Shown here piece by piece: positions 1 through 7,696 of a DNA stretch of 60,342 nt. The stretch is taken from contig JAHHHS010000040.1 in assembly GCA_019359215.1 (NCBI GenBank), positions 1-60,342 of the forward strand. The letters are read 5' to 3'. The position numbers and the translations under genes were made by a program. The DNA is from Nostoc indistinguendum CM1-VF10. Lineage in GTDB: Bacteria > Cyanobacteriota > Cyanobacteriia > Cyanobacteriales > Nostocaceae. A model generated the notes under the pieces. That model was given only the letters and a program-made list of their open reading frames with translations, made no database searches and was not told where the DNA came from. Positions within the stretch are counted from its first letter, which is position 1. Every line of letters begins with the position of its first letter.

Positions 1-126
1 GAAAAACACTCTGCTATTCTAAATCAGTGGATATGCTTAAACATTCAATTCGATTGTTACTTCATTATTTGAAATATAAAAAAATACCCGTGTTTGCCTG
101 ATTCATCCCGCATTTATGCAACGCCC
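1..126 (-). mobile_element. Terminal fragment of an insertion sequence (left window edge)
   Basis: Read on the minus strand, the sequence changes from comM coding to GGCGTTGCATAA followed by ATGCGGGATGAAT. The same 12-base terminus, followed by a similar GGGATGAAT block, occurs at 60219 just before an IS1-type transposase start. The outer end is near 125/126 and the element reads away toward base 1. No transposase is visible in the 126 bases. The family assignment is inferred from the match to the right-hand element. Confidence 0.6.
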
Positions 127-1521
127 TAATTTTCTAATTGCTACTTCTAATAAATTGCGACTAGCATCATCTAACTTGCACCATTTCTGGAGATGACGAC
201 TTTGCATATGGGCATTGCAACGCAGATTTGCTTCTCCTTGGAAACGGGTAATTGCGCGATCGCTTGCTTGTTGTACTCGTTCACGCACTGATGTTGATGT
301 TTCTCCAGTCGGTTCTTGGGTAATCTCCTCTGGTTTCAAGCGATTCACCGCAACTTGTAAATCAATTCGATCCATCAACGGCCCAGATAGTTTTGCCCAA
401 TATTGCTCGCGTTGACGAGGAGAACAAGTACATTGTTGGATGGTATCGCCATAGTAACCGCAAGGACAGGGATTGGTACTTGCCACCAAAGTAAACTGTG
501 CGGGAAACATTACTGATAGTTTGGTGCGCGAAATTGTTACATAGCCATCTTCTAGAGGTTGGCGCAGAAATTCTAAAACATCACGTTTAAATTCCGTGAG
601 TTCATCAAGAAATAACACACCCCTGTGAGATAATGAGATTTCTCCAGGACGAGGGAAGCTACCACCACCAACGAGAGATGGCCCGGATGCAGAGTGGTGG
701 GGACTGCGAAAAGGGCGATCGCGTACTAATGAACCGCGATTTTTCAATAAACCAGCCACCGAATGGATGCGAGTCACTTCTAAAGATTCGGCAAAACTCA
801 GGGGCGGTAAAATTCCTGGTAAGCGCTGTGCTAACATGGTTTTTCCACTACCCGGTGGCCCGACAAAAATCAAATTATGCCCACCAGCAGCAGCAATTTC
901 TAAAGCACGACGCGCATGAGCTTGTCCTTTAACATCATGCAAATCCGCGCCAGGGTAGGATACTGTTGCTATATTAATTGTGTCATCTATCTGCACAGGT
1001 TTGTAACGCCCCGGATTATTTAAAAAATCCACCACCTCAGACAGATGTTTGCAGCCATAAACAGCCAAATCTTGAACCACTGCTGCTTCTTGGGCATTAT
1101 CCGCAGGGAGAACTAAACCTGCAATTCCCATCTTTTGGGCTGCTGCTGCGATCGGCAAAACACCAGCCACCGGGCGCAAACTGCCATCTAGAGAGACTTC
1201 ACCTAAGAATAAATAATCCCCTAATAAATCAGCGCTAACTTGCTCAGAAGCCGCCAAAATTCCTACACTAATAGGCAAATCGAAACAGGGGCCTTCTTTC
1301 CGTAAATCTGCCGGAGTTAAATTGATCACAATTTTTCGCATGGGAAAGGCAAAACCTGCATTTTTCAGCGTTGCTTTGACTCTTTCTCTTGATTCTTGAA
1401 TCGCTGAATCTGGCAATCCCAAAACAACAATTCCCGGTAATCCCCCTGACACATCGACTTCTACGCCGACTTTGACGGCATCGATGCCGACAATTGATGC
1501 ACTCCAGACTCTGGCAAGCAT
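103..1521 (-). CDS. comM: ComM/YifB-family Mg-chelatase-like AAA+ ATPase, 3' end truncated by an IS
   Basis: The 472-residue product has the ComM layout. An N-terminal Lon-like domain covers about residues 1-170. A Mg-chelatase ATPase follows, with Walker A GPPGSGKT (221-228), an FLDEL Walker B and a Cys-rich CPCGYYGD segment. ComM is a hexameric helicase that promotes branch migration during natural transformation. Family members are usually about 510 residues and end in a conserved helical module. Here the conserved AIRKLG is followed by only five residues encoded by the IS end, so about 40 residues are lost. Function is therefore doubtful. It is downstream of devA on the same strand but separated by about 90 bp. 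Confidence 0.85.
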   Translation of the reverse strand: MLARVWSASIVGIDAVKVGVEVDVSGGLPGIVVLGLPDSAIQESRERVKATLKNAGFAFPMRKIVINLTPADLRKEGPCFDLPISVGILAASEQVSADLLGDYLFLGEVSLDGSLRPVAGVLPIAAAAQKMGIAGLVLPADNAQEAAVVQDLAVYGCKHLSEVVDFLNNPGRYKPVQIDDTINIATVSYPGADLHDVKGQAHARRALEIAAAGGHNLIFVGPPGSGKTMLAQRLPGILPPLSFAESLEVTRIHSVAGLLKNRGSLVRDRPFRSPHHSASGPSLVGGGSFPRPGEISLSHRGVLFLDELTEFKRDVLEFLRQPLEDGYVTISRTKLSVMFPAQFTLVASTNPCPCGYYGDTIQQCTCSPRQREQYWAKLSGPLMDRIDLQVAVNRLKPEEITQEPTGETSTSVRERVQQASDRAITRFQGEANLRCNAHMQSRHLQKWCKLDDASRNLLEVAIRKLGRCINAG

Positions 1522-1613
1522 TTCTTATATAACAGTAAACCTTTCAAATCTCTAGCAGATGATTCGGTAAATTGGCATTGGTGAAACCACAGAGACAATT
1601 TCTGATCAAAATG

Positions 1614-2318
1614 CTAACTGGCTGCAACAACAGCACCGTCGTTTACTAACTTGCCATCTTCCATGTAAACGATGCGATCGGCAATATCGAGAATGCGATT
1701 GTCATGAGTCACCAAAAGAATGGTACAATCCTGTTCTTTAGCTAGTTTTTGCATGAGGTTGACCACATCTCGTCCAGATTTACTGTCAAGGGCGGCGGTA
1801 GGTTCATCCGCTAAGACAATTTTAGGACGGCCGACCAACGCACGAGCGATCGCTACTCTTTGTTTTTGTCCCCCTGATAAGTCATCAGGATAATAATTGA
1901 GGCGCTCTCCTAATCCTACCTCCTCCAACATTTGGGCTGACCGGATTTTCATTTCTGGCTGCGAAATATTTTTGTGCAATTCCAAGCCCATTCTGACGTT
2001 TTGCAGCGCAGTCAGGCTACCGTGCAAATTGTGCGCTTGGAAAATATAGCCATTACTACGTCGCGCCTGGGTGAGTCGTGCTGCGTTAGCGCCACAAAGT
2101 TCTTGTTCCAAAACCTGCAAACTGCCAGATTGGGCAGAACGCAAGCCGCCTACTAAGGTGAGAAGTGTAGTTTTACCAGAACCAGAAGGCCCGGTCATGA
2201 TAATAATTTCCCCAGCGTTAATATCCAGATTAATATCAAAAAGAACTTGCTTGCGAAGTTGACCATGACCGAAGTAGTGGTCAAGATTTTTAACAGAGAT
2301 GACGGGTTTGCTAGTCAT
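1614..2318 (-). CDS. devA: DevA-type ABC transporter ATPase
   Basis: This 234-residue ABC ATPase of the MacB/LolD type has Walker A GPSGSGKT (43-50), signature LSGGQ (147-151) and Walker B plus DEPTAALD (171-178). It is the last gene of a devB-devC-devA cluster. DevBCA pumps work with a TolC-like outer-membrane channel. In heterocyst-forming cyanobacteria the founding member exports envelope glycolipids, but these genomes carry several paralogues with other cargo. The linked TetR regulator suggests that this copy is an inducible efflux system. The gap to devC holds only a heptamer repeat. Confidence 0.9.
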   Translation of the reverse strand: MTSKPVISVKNLDHYFGHGQLRKQVLFDINLDINAGEIIIMTGPSGSGKTTLLTLVGGLRSAQSGSLQVLEQELCGANAARLTQARRSNGYIFQAHNLHGSLTALQNVRMGLELHKNISQPEMKIRSAQMLEEVGLGERLNYYPDDLSGGQKQRVAIARALVGRPKIVLADEPTAALDSKSGRDVVNLMQKLAKEQDCTILLVTHDNRILDIADRIVYMEDGKLVNDGAVVAAS

Positions 2319-2343
2319 AAATAGCTCGATTACTCGTGATGAT

Positions 2344-2411
2344 TGTCATTTGTCCTTAGTCATTAGTCCTTCTGAGTAACAAATGACAAATGACTAATGA
2401 CAAAGGACTAA
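2344..2411. repeat. Heptanucleotide (STRR-type) repeat with inverted arms
   Basis: Units such as TAGTCATTAGTC and AATGACTAATGAC occur as two opposed arms around a short non-repeat centre, between devC and devA. The transcript could fold into a long hairpin inside the operon. Related units recur near 32090, 46371 and 58977. Confidence 0.75.
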
Positions 2412-2413
2412 TT

Positions 2414-3589
2414 TCAAAACATATCCGCCGGGTCAGCAGACTGTAATTTACGAGTAGCGATCGCACCAGAAATTATACACATAATCATAGTCAGCACTAA
2501 CACTGTCAAGGCTCGTGCTAAGGTCATATATACGGGTAAATTCGTAGCATTACGAGTCAGATGGTAGAGTCCCAAGGGCACAATTGCTCCTGGAATAAAA
2601 CCCAATACTGCCAAAATTATTGCTTCTTCAAACACTACACTTAGTAGATAAAAATTGTTATAACCCATTGCTTTGAAGGTGGCATATTCTTTGATATGGG
2701 CATTCACATCAGTAGAAAGAACTTGATAGACAATAATTACCCCTACCAAAAACCCCATCGTTACACCCAAGCTGAAAATAAATCCGATGGCAGTGTTTTC
2801 CTGCCAATACTTTCTTTCAAAGGCGATAAATTCATCGTGGGTAAGAACTTTGACATCGTTACCTAAATAAGATTTCAAGTTTTTTGCCACTTGCTCTGGC
2901 TCATGTCCTGGCTCGAGCTGAATCAAACCCAAACTTACACTGCTTGCGTCTTGTCTGGGAAATAATCGCAAAAAATTCTGATCGCTGGTAATCAAGCTAC
3001 CATCTGCAATAAAAGAAGCTCCAACTTTAAACAAGCCATTAATACTAATTGTGCGCCGTTGTATTTCGGTTGTGACGGTTTTACCCTGTTCAATTTGAGC
3101 GATCGCCTCTGTATAATTTCCTCTAGAAGCACTGTCGAATAAAACGGTATCTGGTAACTTAATCACGTCCAAGTTGCGATTAACTTCCGGTAAGTCAAAA
3201 AGTTGCTTGTCAGGATTGAACCCTATAACTAGTACCGCCGTTTCCTGCCGCGTTTGGGGATTTTTCCAATCGATAAAGTTGAGATACATTGGTTCAGCCG
3301 ACTTCACTCCCGGCATATCCATTGCCTGGTACAGTCGCCGTCGAGGAAATGTAGACATATTTGCCAGGTTACGAGCTTGGGGACTAACTAACATGATGTC
3401 TCCCTGCATACTCGCATGTAGCCTGGTGTTACTGTCAAACAGGGCATTCTGAAACCCTAGCTGCATGAACATGAGAACATCGGCAAAGGCAATGCCTGAT
3501 AATGCCACCAAAAAACGCCCTTTTTCATGGCTTAATTGCAGCCATCCTAAAGGCGTTCGCCGGCGTAGTTGCTGGATAAATCCAATCAC
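2414..3589 (-). CDS. devC: DevC-type ABC transporter permease
   Basis: This 391-residue permease of the FtsX/MacB class has an N-terminal membrane segment (about residues 25-45), a large periplasmic region (about 45-260) and three C-terminal membrane segments. The ending TRKLQSADPADMF is typical of DevC. The start is a GTG that overlaps the devB stop as GTGA, indicating translational coupling. It should form the inner-membrane channel with DevA and dock the DevB fusion protein. The exported compound cannot be told from the sequence. Confidence 0.9.
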   Translation of the reverse strand: MIGFIQQLRRRTPLGWLQLSHEKGRFLVALSGIAFADVLMFMQLGFQNALFDSNTRLHASMQGDIMLVSPQARNLANMSTFPRRRLYQAMDMPGVKSAEPMYLNFIDWKNPQTRQETAVLVIGFNPDKQLFDLPEVNRNLDVIKLPDTVLFDSASRGNYTEAIAQIEQGKTVTTEIQRRTISINGLFKVGASFIADGSLITSDQNFLRLFPRQDASSVSLGLIQLEPGHEPEQVAKNLKSYLGNDVKVLTHDEFIAFERKYWQENTAIGFIFSLGVTMGFLVGVIIVYQVLSTDVNAHIKEYATFKAMGYNNFYLLSVVFEEAIILAVLGFIPGAIVPLGLYHLTRNATNLPVYMTLARALTVLVLTMIMCIISGAIATRKLQSADPADMF

Positions 3590-4893
3590 AGTTCAATCAC
3601 CGCCTTGACTTGCAGATTAGTTAAGCTAGTAGCTTCTAGACTAGATAGCCGATTCAGTTGGACATGCACTTCCACTACTCTGGCATCAATATTACTAGAG
3701 GGGTCGGCATTAATGACATTCTGTCGCTTTATCTGCATACCAACCCTATCTACCCTTCCCAGCAATTCATGAGGTAGAGAATCGCTACTGATCCGCACTC
3801 GTTGCCCCGGACGCACTTTGTTGATATCACTTTGGTAGACTTCTGCTACGGTATACATTTGGTCGGTTTGACCTAAATCCACAATTCCGTTATTACTAAC
3901 AGTTTCTCCCGATCGCGTATTAATCTCCAAAATTCGACCAGCTTTAGGAGCCAGAACATATGCCTGTGCCAGTTCTGCTTTAATTTTCTCGGCAGTAGCT
4001 TGAGCGCTGTCTATTTCTGCTTCTGCGGTTGCTATATCTGTTGGACGCACTTCAGCAGTTTGGTTCAGTGTGGCTTTTGCCTCATTAATTTGCTCTTGAA
4101 GAGTGGCTAGAGTTTTATTCCGGTTGGCTTTTGCCTCATTAATTTGCTGTTCTAGAGTGGCAATAGTTGTTCTCTGGGTAGCTTGACTTTCTAGCAACTG
4201 CTGAGTGGAAGTTTCTGCACTCAAGCGTCTCCTATCAACTTCCTGGCTAGAAATTGCTCCTTGTTGGTATAAAGTTTCGTAGCGTTGGGCATCAGCTTGA
4301 GCATTAGCTTTCTCGGCTTCTAAACGAGCCACTGTTGCGTTTAACTGCTGCTTTTGACCTTCTAGTTCCGCTTCTAGGCGATTAATTGTGGCTTGCTGAG
4401 TTTTAGCATTTCCCTCTAATTCAGCTTGTAGACGGCTCACAGTGGCTTGCCGTGCCCCAATTTCTCCCTGTTTCGCTCCCGCTTTCACTTGGGCAAGACG
4501 GAGTTTCGCTACTTGGACTTGTTTTTGTGCTTCACGCAAACTTCCTTGTAAGCGATCGCGACTGTCCATAACCGCAATTACCTGCCCAGATCTTACTTTA
4601 TCCCCCTCCTTAACAAACAGTTGTTGAACGCGGTTCCCTTCATTCGAGGTAGGTGCAGAAAGTTTTATTACCTCGCCATTTGGTTCCAACCGCCCCAATG
4701 CTGTTACTGTTTTTACCACTGGCTTGGGTGATGCTGATGTTTCTTGCGGCTTATTAGCTGCACCCTGAAACTTTTGTATCGTATAAACACTTAATGCACC
4801 CATTACAAAAGATGCTAGCAGTGCTAACAAAACAGGCAATTTAAAGATATTTTGGGAAGGACGCGATTCATCTAGCTTTAAGTTTTGCTCCAT
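3586..4893 (-). CDS. devB: DevB-type membrane fusion protein (HlyD family)
   Basis: The product has one N-terminal transmembrane segment (about residues 17-40), a biotinyl/lipoyl-like domain, a very long Ala/Gln/Glu-rich coiled coil (about 115-310) and a C-terminal beta-barrel. This is the build of periplasmic adaptor proteins that join DevC to a TolC-type channel. The ATG at 4893 is preferred because AAGG lies 8 bases upstream. A GTG three codons earlier (4902) is the alternative. It is the first gene of devB-devC-devA, and two palindromic operators lie 28-76 bases upstream of the start. Confidence 0.88.
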   Translation of the reverse strand: MEQNLKLDESRPSQNIFKLPVLLALLASFVMGALSVYTIQKFQGAANKPQETSASPKPVVKTVTALGRLEPNGEVIKLSAPTSNEGNRVQQLFVKEGDKVRSGQVIAVMDSRDRLQGSLREAQKQVQVAKLRLAQVKAGAKQGEIGARQATVSRLQAELEGNAKTQQATINRLEAELEGQKQQLNATVARLEAEKANAQADAQRYETLYQQGAISSQEVDRRRLSAETSTQQLLESQATQRTTIATLEQQINEAKANRNKTLATLQEQINEAKATLNQTAEVRPTDIATAEAEIDSAQATAEKIKAELAQAYVLAPKAGRILEINTRSGETVSNNGIVDLGQTDQMYTVAEVYQSDINKVRPGQRVRISSDSLPHELLGRVDRVGMQIKRQNVINADPSSNIDARVVEVHVQLNRLSSLEATSLTNLQVKAVIEL

Positions 4894-4920
4894 AGCACCC
4901 ACCTTAACTAGCGGACAATA

Positions 4921-4969
4921 AAACTAAACCGTCTAGTTTTAAGATGCTAAACTAAACGGAGTAGTTTAG
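4921..4969. promoter_or_regulatory. Tandem palindromic operators, probable TetR-family binding sites
   Basis: Two inverted repeats share the form AAACTA-N7-TAGTTT. The first is at 4921-4939 (spacer AACCGTC). The second, at 4947-4969, extends to CTAAACTA-AACGGAG-TAGTTTAG. They sit just upstream of devB, in the gap shared with the divergent TetR gene. Two near-identical palindromes about 27 bp apart (two to three helical turns) fit cooperative binding by TetR dimers. The assignment to the neighbouring regulator is inferred. Confidence 0.7.
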
Positions 4970-5302
4970 TCAATATTGCGTAGCTCAATTTGTCATTAAT
5001 TTGTCCTAATTGCAAATTTAGGGAATTTTAAATAAAAAATATCCTATCGCTTTAAGGGTAGGGGGCGGGGGCAGGAAAGTCGTAGTGAAGTTCAGAAATT
5101 GGATAATTTATTTTATAGCAATTTTAAATAAGCCGTAAAAATCTCCGATTCCTCTCTCTGCGCCTCTGCGGTTAATTTATTTTTACAAATGATTTAGGAC
5201 TGCTATAATACCAATTTTCTTATTGAGATTGATTACAAAGGAGAAAGTATTTTTAATTTGAATTCTTTTTAAAATGATTTTACAGCACAGGATAACAAAA
5301 AA
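4970..5302. repeat. devB-TetR intergenic region with a dispersed repeat
   Basis: Bases 5021-5117 resemble the repeat at 44586-44701: A/T-rich AATAAAAAATAT, then ATCGCTTT, a G-rich AGGGTAGGGG stretch and the shared AATTGGATAATTTATTTT. Around 5148-5172 lies the common cyanobacterial spacer motif CTCTGCGCCTCTGCGG. No gene is visible. The TetR promoter should lie in 5200-5300. Confidence 0.5.
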
Positions 5303-5920
5303 ATGACCCGCATAAGAATTAACGAAGTTGAGCGGGAGAGTTCAAGCGATAAAGTCGAAAAGATTTTGCAAGGGGCGATGCAAGAGTTTTTAGCACATGG
5401 CTATGCTGGGGCAAGCATGGATAGGGTAGCGGTAGCAGCAGGTGTTTCTAAAGCGACAGTTTACAGCCACTTTCAAGATAAAGAAGGACTTTTTAAAGCA
5501 TTGGTAGAGCAACTGGCACGAAAACGGTTTGAGTCAGTTTTTGGCACAGAACCTCTTGAGGGAGAAGCGCATATCGTCCTACGACAATTGTTAACAAAAG
5601 CATTAACACAGATGCTCAATGACAAAGAATTTCAAGGATTTCAGCGAGTGCTTATTGGGGAGTCTGCTCGTTTTCCTGAATTATCTCAACTTTTCCTGAG
5701 TTGTATCGCTAAACCGGGGAGCGAGATTATCACTCAATACTTAGTTTCTCGCCCTGAACTTAATATTCCTGATCCACAGGCAATGGTATGGATTTTAATG
5801 GGGTCAATAGTGCATTTAGTGATTGCTCAGGAGATTATGCATGGCAAAGACATTTTACCAATGGAAAGCGATCGCCTGATTGATGCCTTGATACACCTAA
5901 TCACTAATTGCGCCAATTGA
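5303..5920 (+). CDS. TetR/AcrR-family transcriptional regulator
   Basis: The 205-residue product has an N-terminal TetR HTH (about residues 20-65, core AGVSKATVYSHFQDKEGLF) and an all-helical C-terminal ligand/dimer domain. The last part, with AMVWILMGSIVHLVIA, resembles the AcrR-like C-terminal domain seen in efflux repressors. It is transcribed away from devBCA, and the gap holds two palindromic operators next to devB. This arrangement suggests repression of the exporter and possibly of itself. The inducer is unknown. Confidence 0.9.
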   Translation: MTRIRINEVERESSSDKVEKILQGAMQEFLAHGYAGASMDRVAVAAGVSKATVYSHFQDKEGLFKALVEQLARKRFESVFGTEPLEGEAHIVLRQLLTKALTQMLNDKEFQGFQRVLIGESARFPELSQLFLSCIAKPGSEIITQYLVSRPELNIPDPQAMVWILMGSIVHLVIAQEIMHGKDILPMESDRLIDALIHLITNCAN

Positions 5921-6420
5921 TTGGCTATGTCCCAGTGCTTGTTCGGTCTGAAGTTCAAATATCAGCTTGATTGATAAGCTGATGCGCGCCTAAATTGTAT
6001 AAACACTCTTTACGGTCGTTAACAGTCATCAGTCATCGGTCAGTAAATTGCCTTCAGAAAGACTTGTGTATACACCGTAACCCCGCCTGTAGGAAGGGAA
6101 GCAATTCCTAATGGGTTTTATCCCACAAATTATTCATTACTGGGTTTTAGCCAGTAACGAGAAGTTAAGAGATATTGCCATCCGTGAATTTGTTCCCAAA
6201 TTTTTATAACTTCGGGATTGCCTATATTTAAGTATCTTTAAAGACTAAAGCCCTCAGTCGCTGTCAGTCAGTACGATTCCGTACAATATTATGAAAATCC
6301 GTTACAAGATTTGCCACGAGTTCTTACAGCCTGGCTTTGAACAAACCGCTTATACAATAATTGTTCCATCTACATAATACGGATTTTTACCCAACCCTAT
6401 ACAAAAGATCTAGAAATTAT
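5921..6420. other. Non-coding gap with a dispersed repeat
   Basis: A diverged copy of the GACTTGTGTGTACACCGTAG repeat lies at 6061-6080. A short palindrome GTACGATTCCGTAC lies near 6274. No open frame of credible length or composition was found before the small HTH gene at 6421. Confidence 0.5.
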
Positions 6421-6564
6421 ATGGATGATTTAAAACAATTAGACAAGTATGCCTTTCAAGTCTTAACAATGTTCAGGGAGGGGTATTCTAGCCGCCAGAT
6501 TGCCCAGCAGTTTCATCTAAGTTATAAGACAGTAAAGGATATTGTGGAACGGTTTTCTCACTAG
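6421..6564 (+). CDS. Small helix-turn-helix protein (47 aa)
   Basis: The ATG at 6421 opens a 47-residue protein that is almost wholly a LuxR/sigma-region-4 type HTH: GYSSRQIAQQFHLSYKTVKDIVERF. No other domain fits, so it would be a stand-alone DNA-binding module, perhaps dimerising through its first helix. The frame stays open upstream to 6361, but that part does not resemble protein. A good terminator follows 84 bases after the stop. The function and targets are unknown. It could also be a remnant of a larger regulator. Confidence 0.55.
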   Translation: MDDLKQLDKYAFQVLTMFREGYSSRQIAQQFHLSYKTVKDIVERFSH

Positions 6565-6647
6565 CGATAAAATGAAGAGAATTTTTAATCCTCCTGTGCC
6601 TCTGATTATAGGTAAAACTCTCTTGCTTTGAATTTAAGAATAAATCC

Positions 6648-6680
6648 AAAAGCCGCACCGACATTTAAAGGTGCGGCTTT
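6648..6680 (+). terminator. Rho-independent-type terminator
   Basis: A strong stem pairs AAAAGCCGCACC (6648-6659) with GGTGCGGCTTT (6670-6680) around a 10-base loop, 84 bases after the small HTH gene. Both sides carry A/T runs, so it could work in either direction. Confidence 0.7.
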
Positions 6681-6840
6681 GAGTTTCACAGAGATGGGGT
6701 TAGCTCTATCAATATTCGTAGAAAGGATGTGAGATTTTTCGATGTCTCAGTACTTGGCGCTATAGCACCCCCTACTGGTTTAAGGTTCCATCCTCATTTC
6801 GAGTGTCGCTCTGTACAGGCGTGACTCAAATACACAGTGA

Positions 6841-6872
6841 AAAAATCTCCTTGCTGTCTTCAGTGGGGAGAA
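6841..6872 (-). terminator. Probable terminator of the IF3 paralogue
   Basis: On the minus strand TCTCC and GGAGA pair around 16 bases and are followed directly by TTTTTT. It lies about 100 bases after the IF3 stop. The stem is short, so confidence is moderate. The rest of 6690-6840 shows only small hairpins. Confidence 0.45.
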
Positions 6873-6970
6873 TCTCAATGTTTTTTCCATAGAAGCTACA
6901 GTGTTGCCTCCAGCTTTTTTTGTTCCTAACAGGCTCTCACCAATATATCCTCAAGCGATCGCAAGATTAA

Positions 6971-7459
6971 CTAGGCAGGAATCACTTGAACAACTAGTGC
7001 GCGTTTATCCAGTGACTGGATTTTACCTACTTGACTGAGATCATTTGCAATTCGGTCTAGCAGTTCTCCCGCTTTGTCACGATATTGATGTTCTCGGCCT
7101 CGTAAACGGATGGCAAACTTGACTGAATCGCCTTTACTCAACCATTCACCTGCTTGTTGGATGCGTAAATTGTAATCAGCCACGCCCACGTTTAGGCCAA
7201 ATCGAACTTCCTTTACCGTGGGTCTAGCACTCTGGCTCTGACGTTTTTTCTTTTGATACTGAAGCTTGCCATAGTTAAGAATCTTGGCGATTGGAGCCTC
7301 TTTACCTTGCGAGACTACAACTAAGTCAAGCTCTAAGCTCTCGGCTAGCTGTAGCGCCTCATTGGTGTCGATCAGACCACGATTGTTATTCTCATGGTCA
7401 ATCAAGAAGACGCTAGGTGACTTGATTTGTGAATTAATCAGTTGCTTTTGGATTGCGAT
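6971..7459 (-). CDS. infC: Divergent translation initiation factor IF-3 paralogue, probable AUC start
   Basis: The product has the two IF3 domains. The N-terminal one contains INSQIKSPSVFLID and GLIDTNEALQLA. A Lys-rich linker KLQYQKKKRQ follows, then a C-terminal domain with VKEVRFGLNV and IRLRGREHQ. It differs enough from the usual cyanobacterial IF3 to look like a second copy. No ATG lies upstream of the conserved start. The frame is closed by TAG at about 7475. AGGAG (7469-7473) precedes an in-frame ATC at 7457-7459, which places the IN motif at the usual distance from the N-terminus. Rare AUU/AUC starts allow infC to autoregulate. The alternative TTG at 7405 would cut the N-domain. It is divergent from the RNA helicase. 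Confidence 0.8.
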   Translation of the reverse strand: MAIQKQLINSQIKSPSVFLIDHENNNRGLIDTNEALQLAESLELDLVVVSQGKEAPIAKILNYGKLQYQKKKRQSQSARPTVKEVRFGLNVGVADYNLRIQQAGEWLSKGDSVKFAIRLRGREHQYRDKAGELLDRIANDLSQVGKIQSLDKRALVVQVIPA

Positions 7460-7654
7460 AACGAATTTCTCCTAATTGTTCAACATTTTACATTCCAAGT
7501 AATGCTAATTTAACACAACGCTGAATTAGAGCAACTTTAACCACACAATGGACTACAATCTGTTAAAATGTGGAATTGCGGCACTCGCTCTTCAGTCTTT
7601 GCGCTATTGCCCATCAGCCTTTCAACGCTTTTTTATCCGTCCGCCTAAGACTGA

Positions 7655-7668
7655 CGCCGCCATTGGCG
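7655..7668 (+). promoter_or_regulatory. Hairpin in the 5' leader of the helicase gene
   Basis: CGCC (7655-7658) pairs with GGCG (7665-7668) around GCCATT. It is followed by ACAGGCCGATG and an A/T-rich tract, then a GGAG ribosome-binding site and the ATG at 7697. GACGCCGCCATTGGCGACA looks like a leader motif also found before cold-induced RNA-binding-protein genes of cyanobacteria. That similarity is recalled, not checked. Confidence 0.4.
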
Positions 7669-7696
7669 ACAGGCCGATGTTATTTTTTGGAGTTTT

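Noticed and set aside
6690..6840. Structured non-coding RNA such as 6S RNA
   Set aside because: Only small hairpins are visible (for example GAGT..CGC / GCG..ACTC). The strongest pairing belongs to the probable IF3 terminator, and no known RNA signature was recognised.
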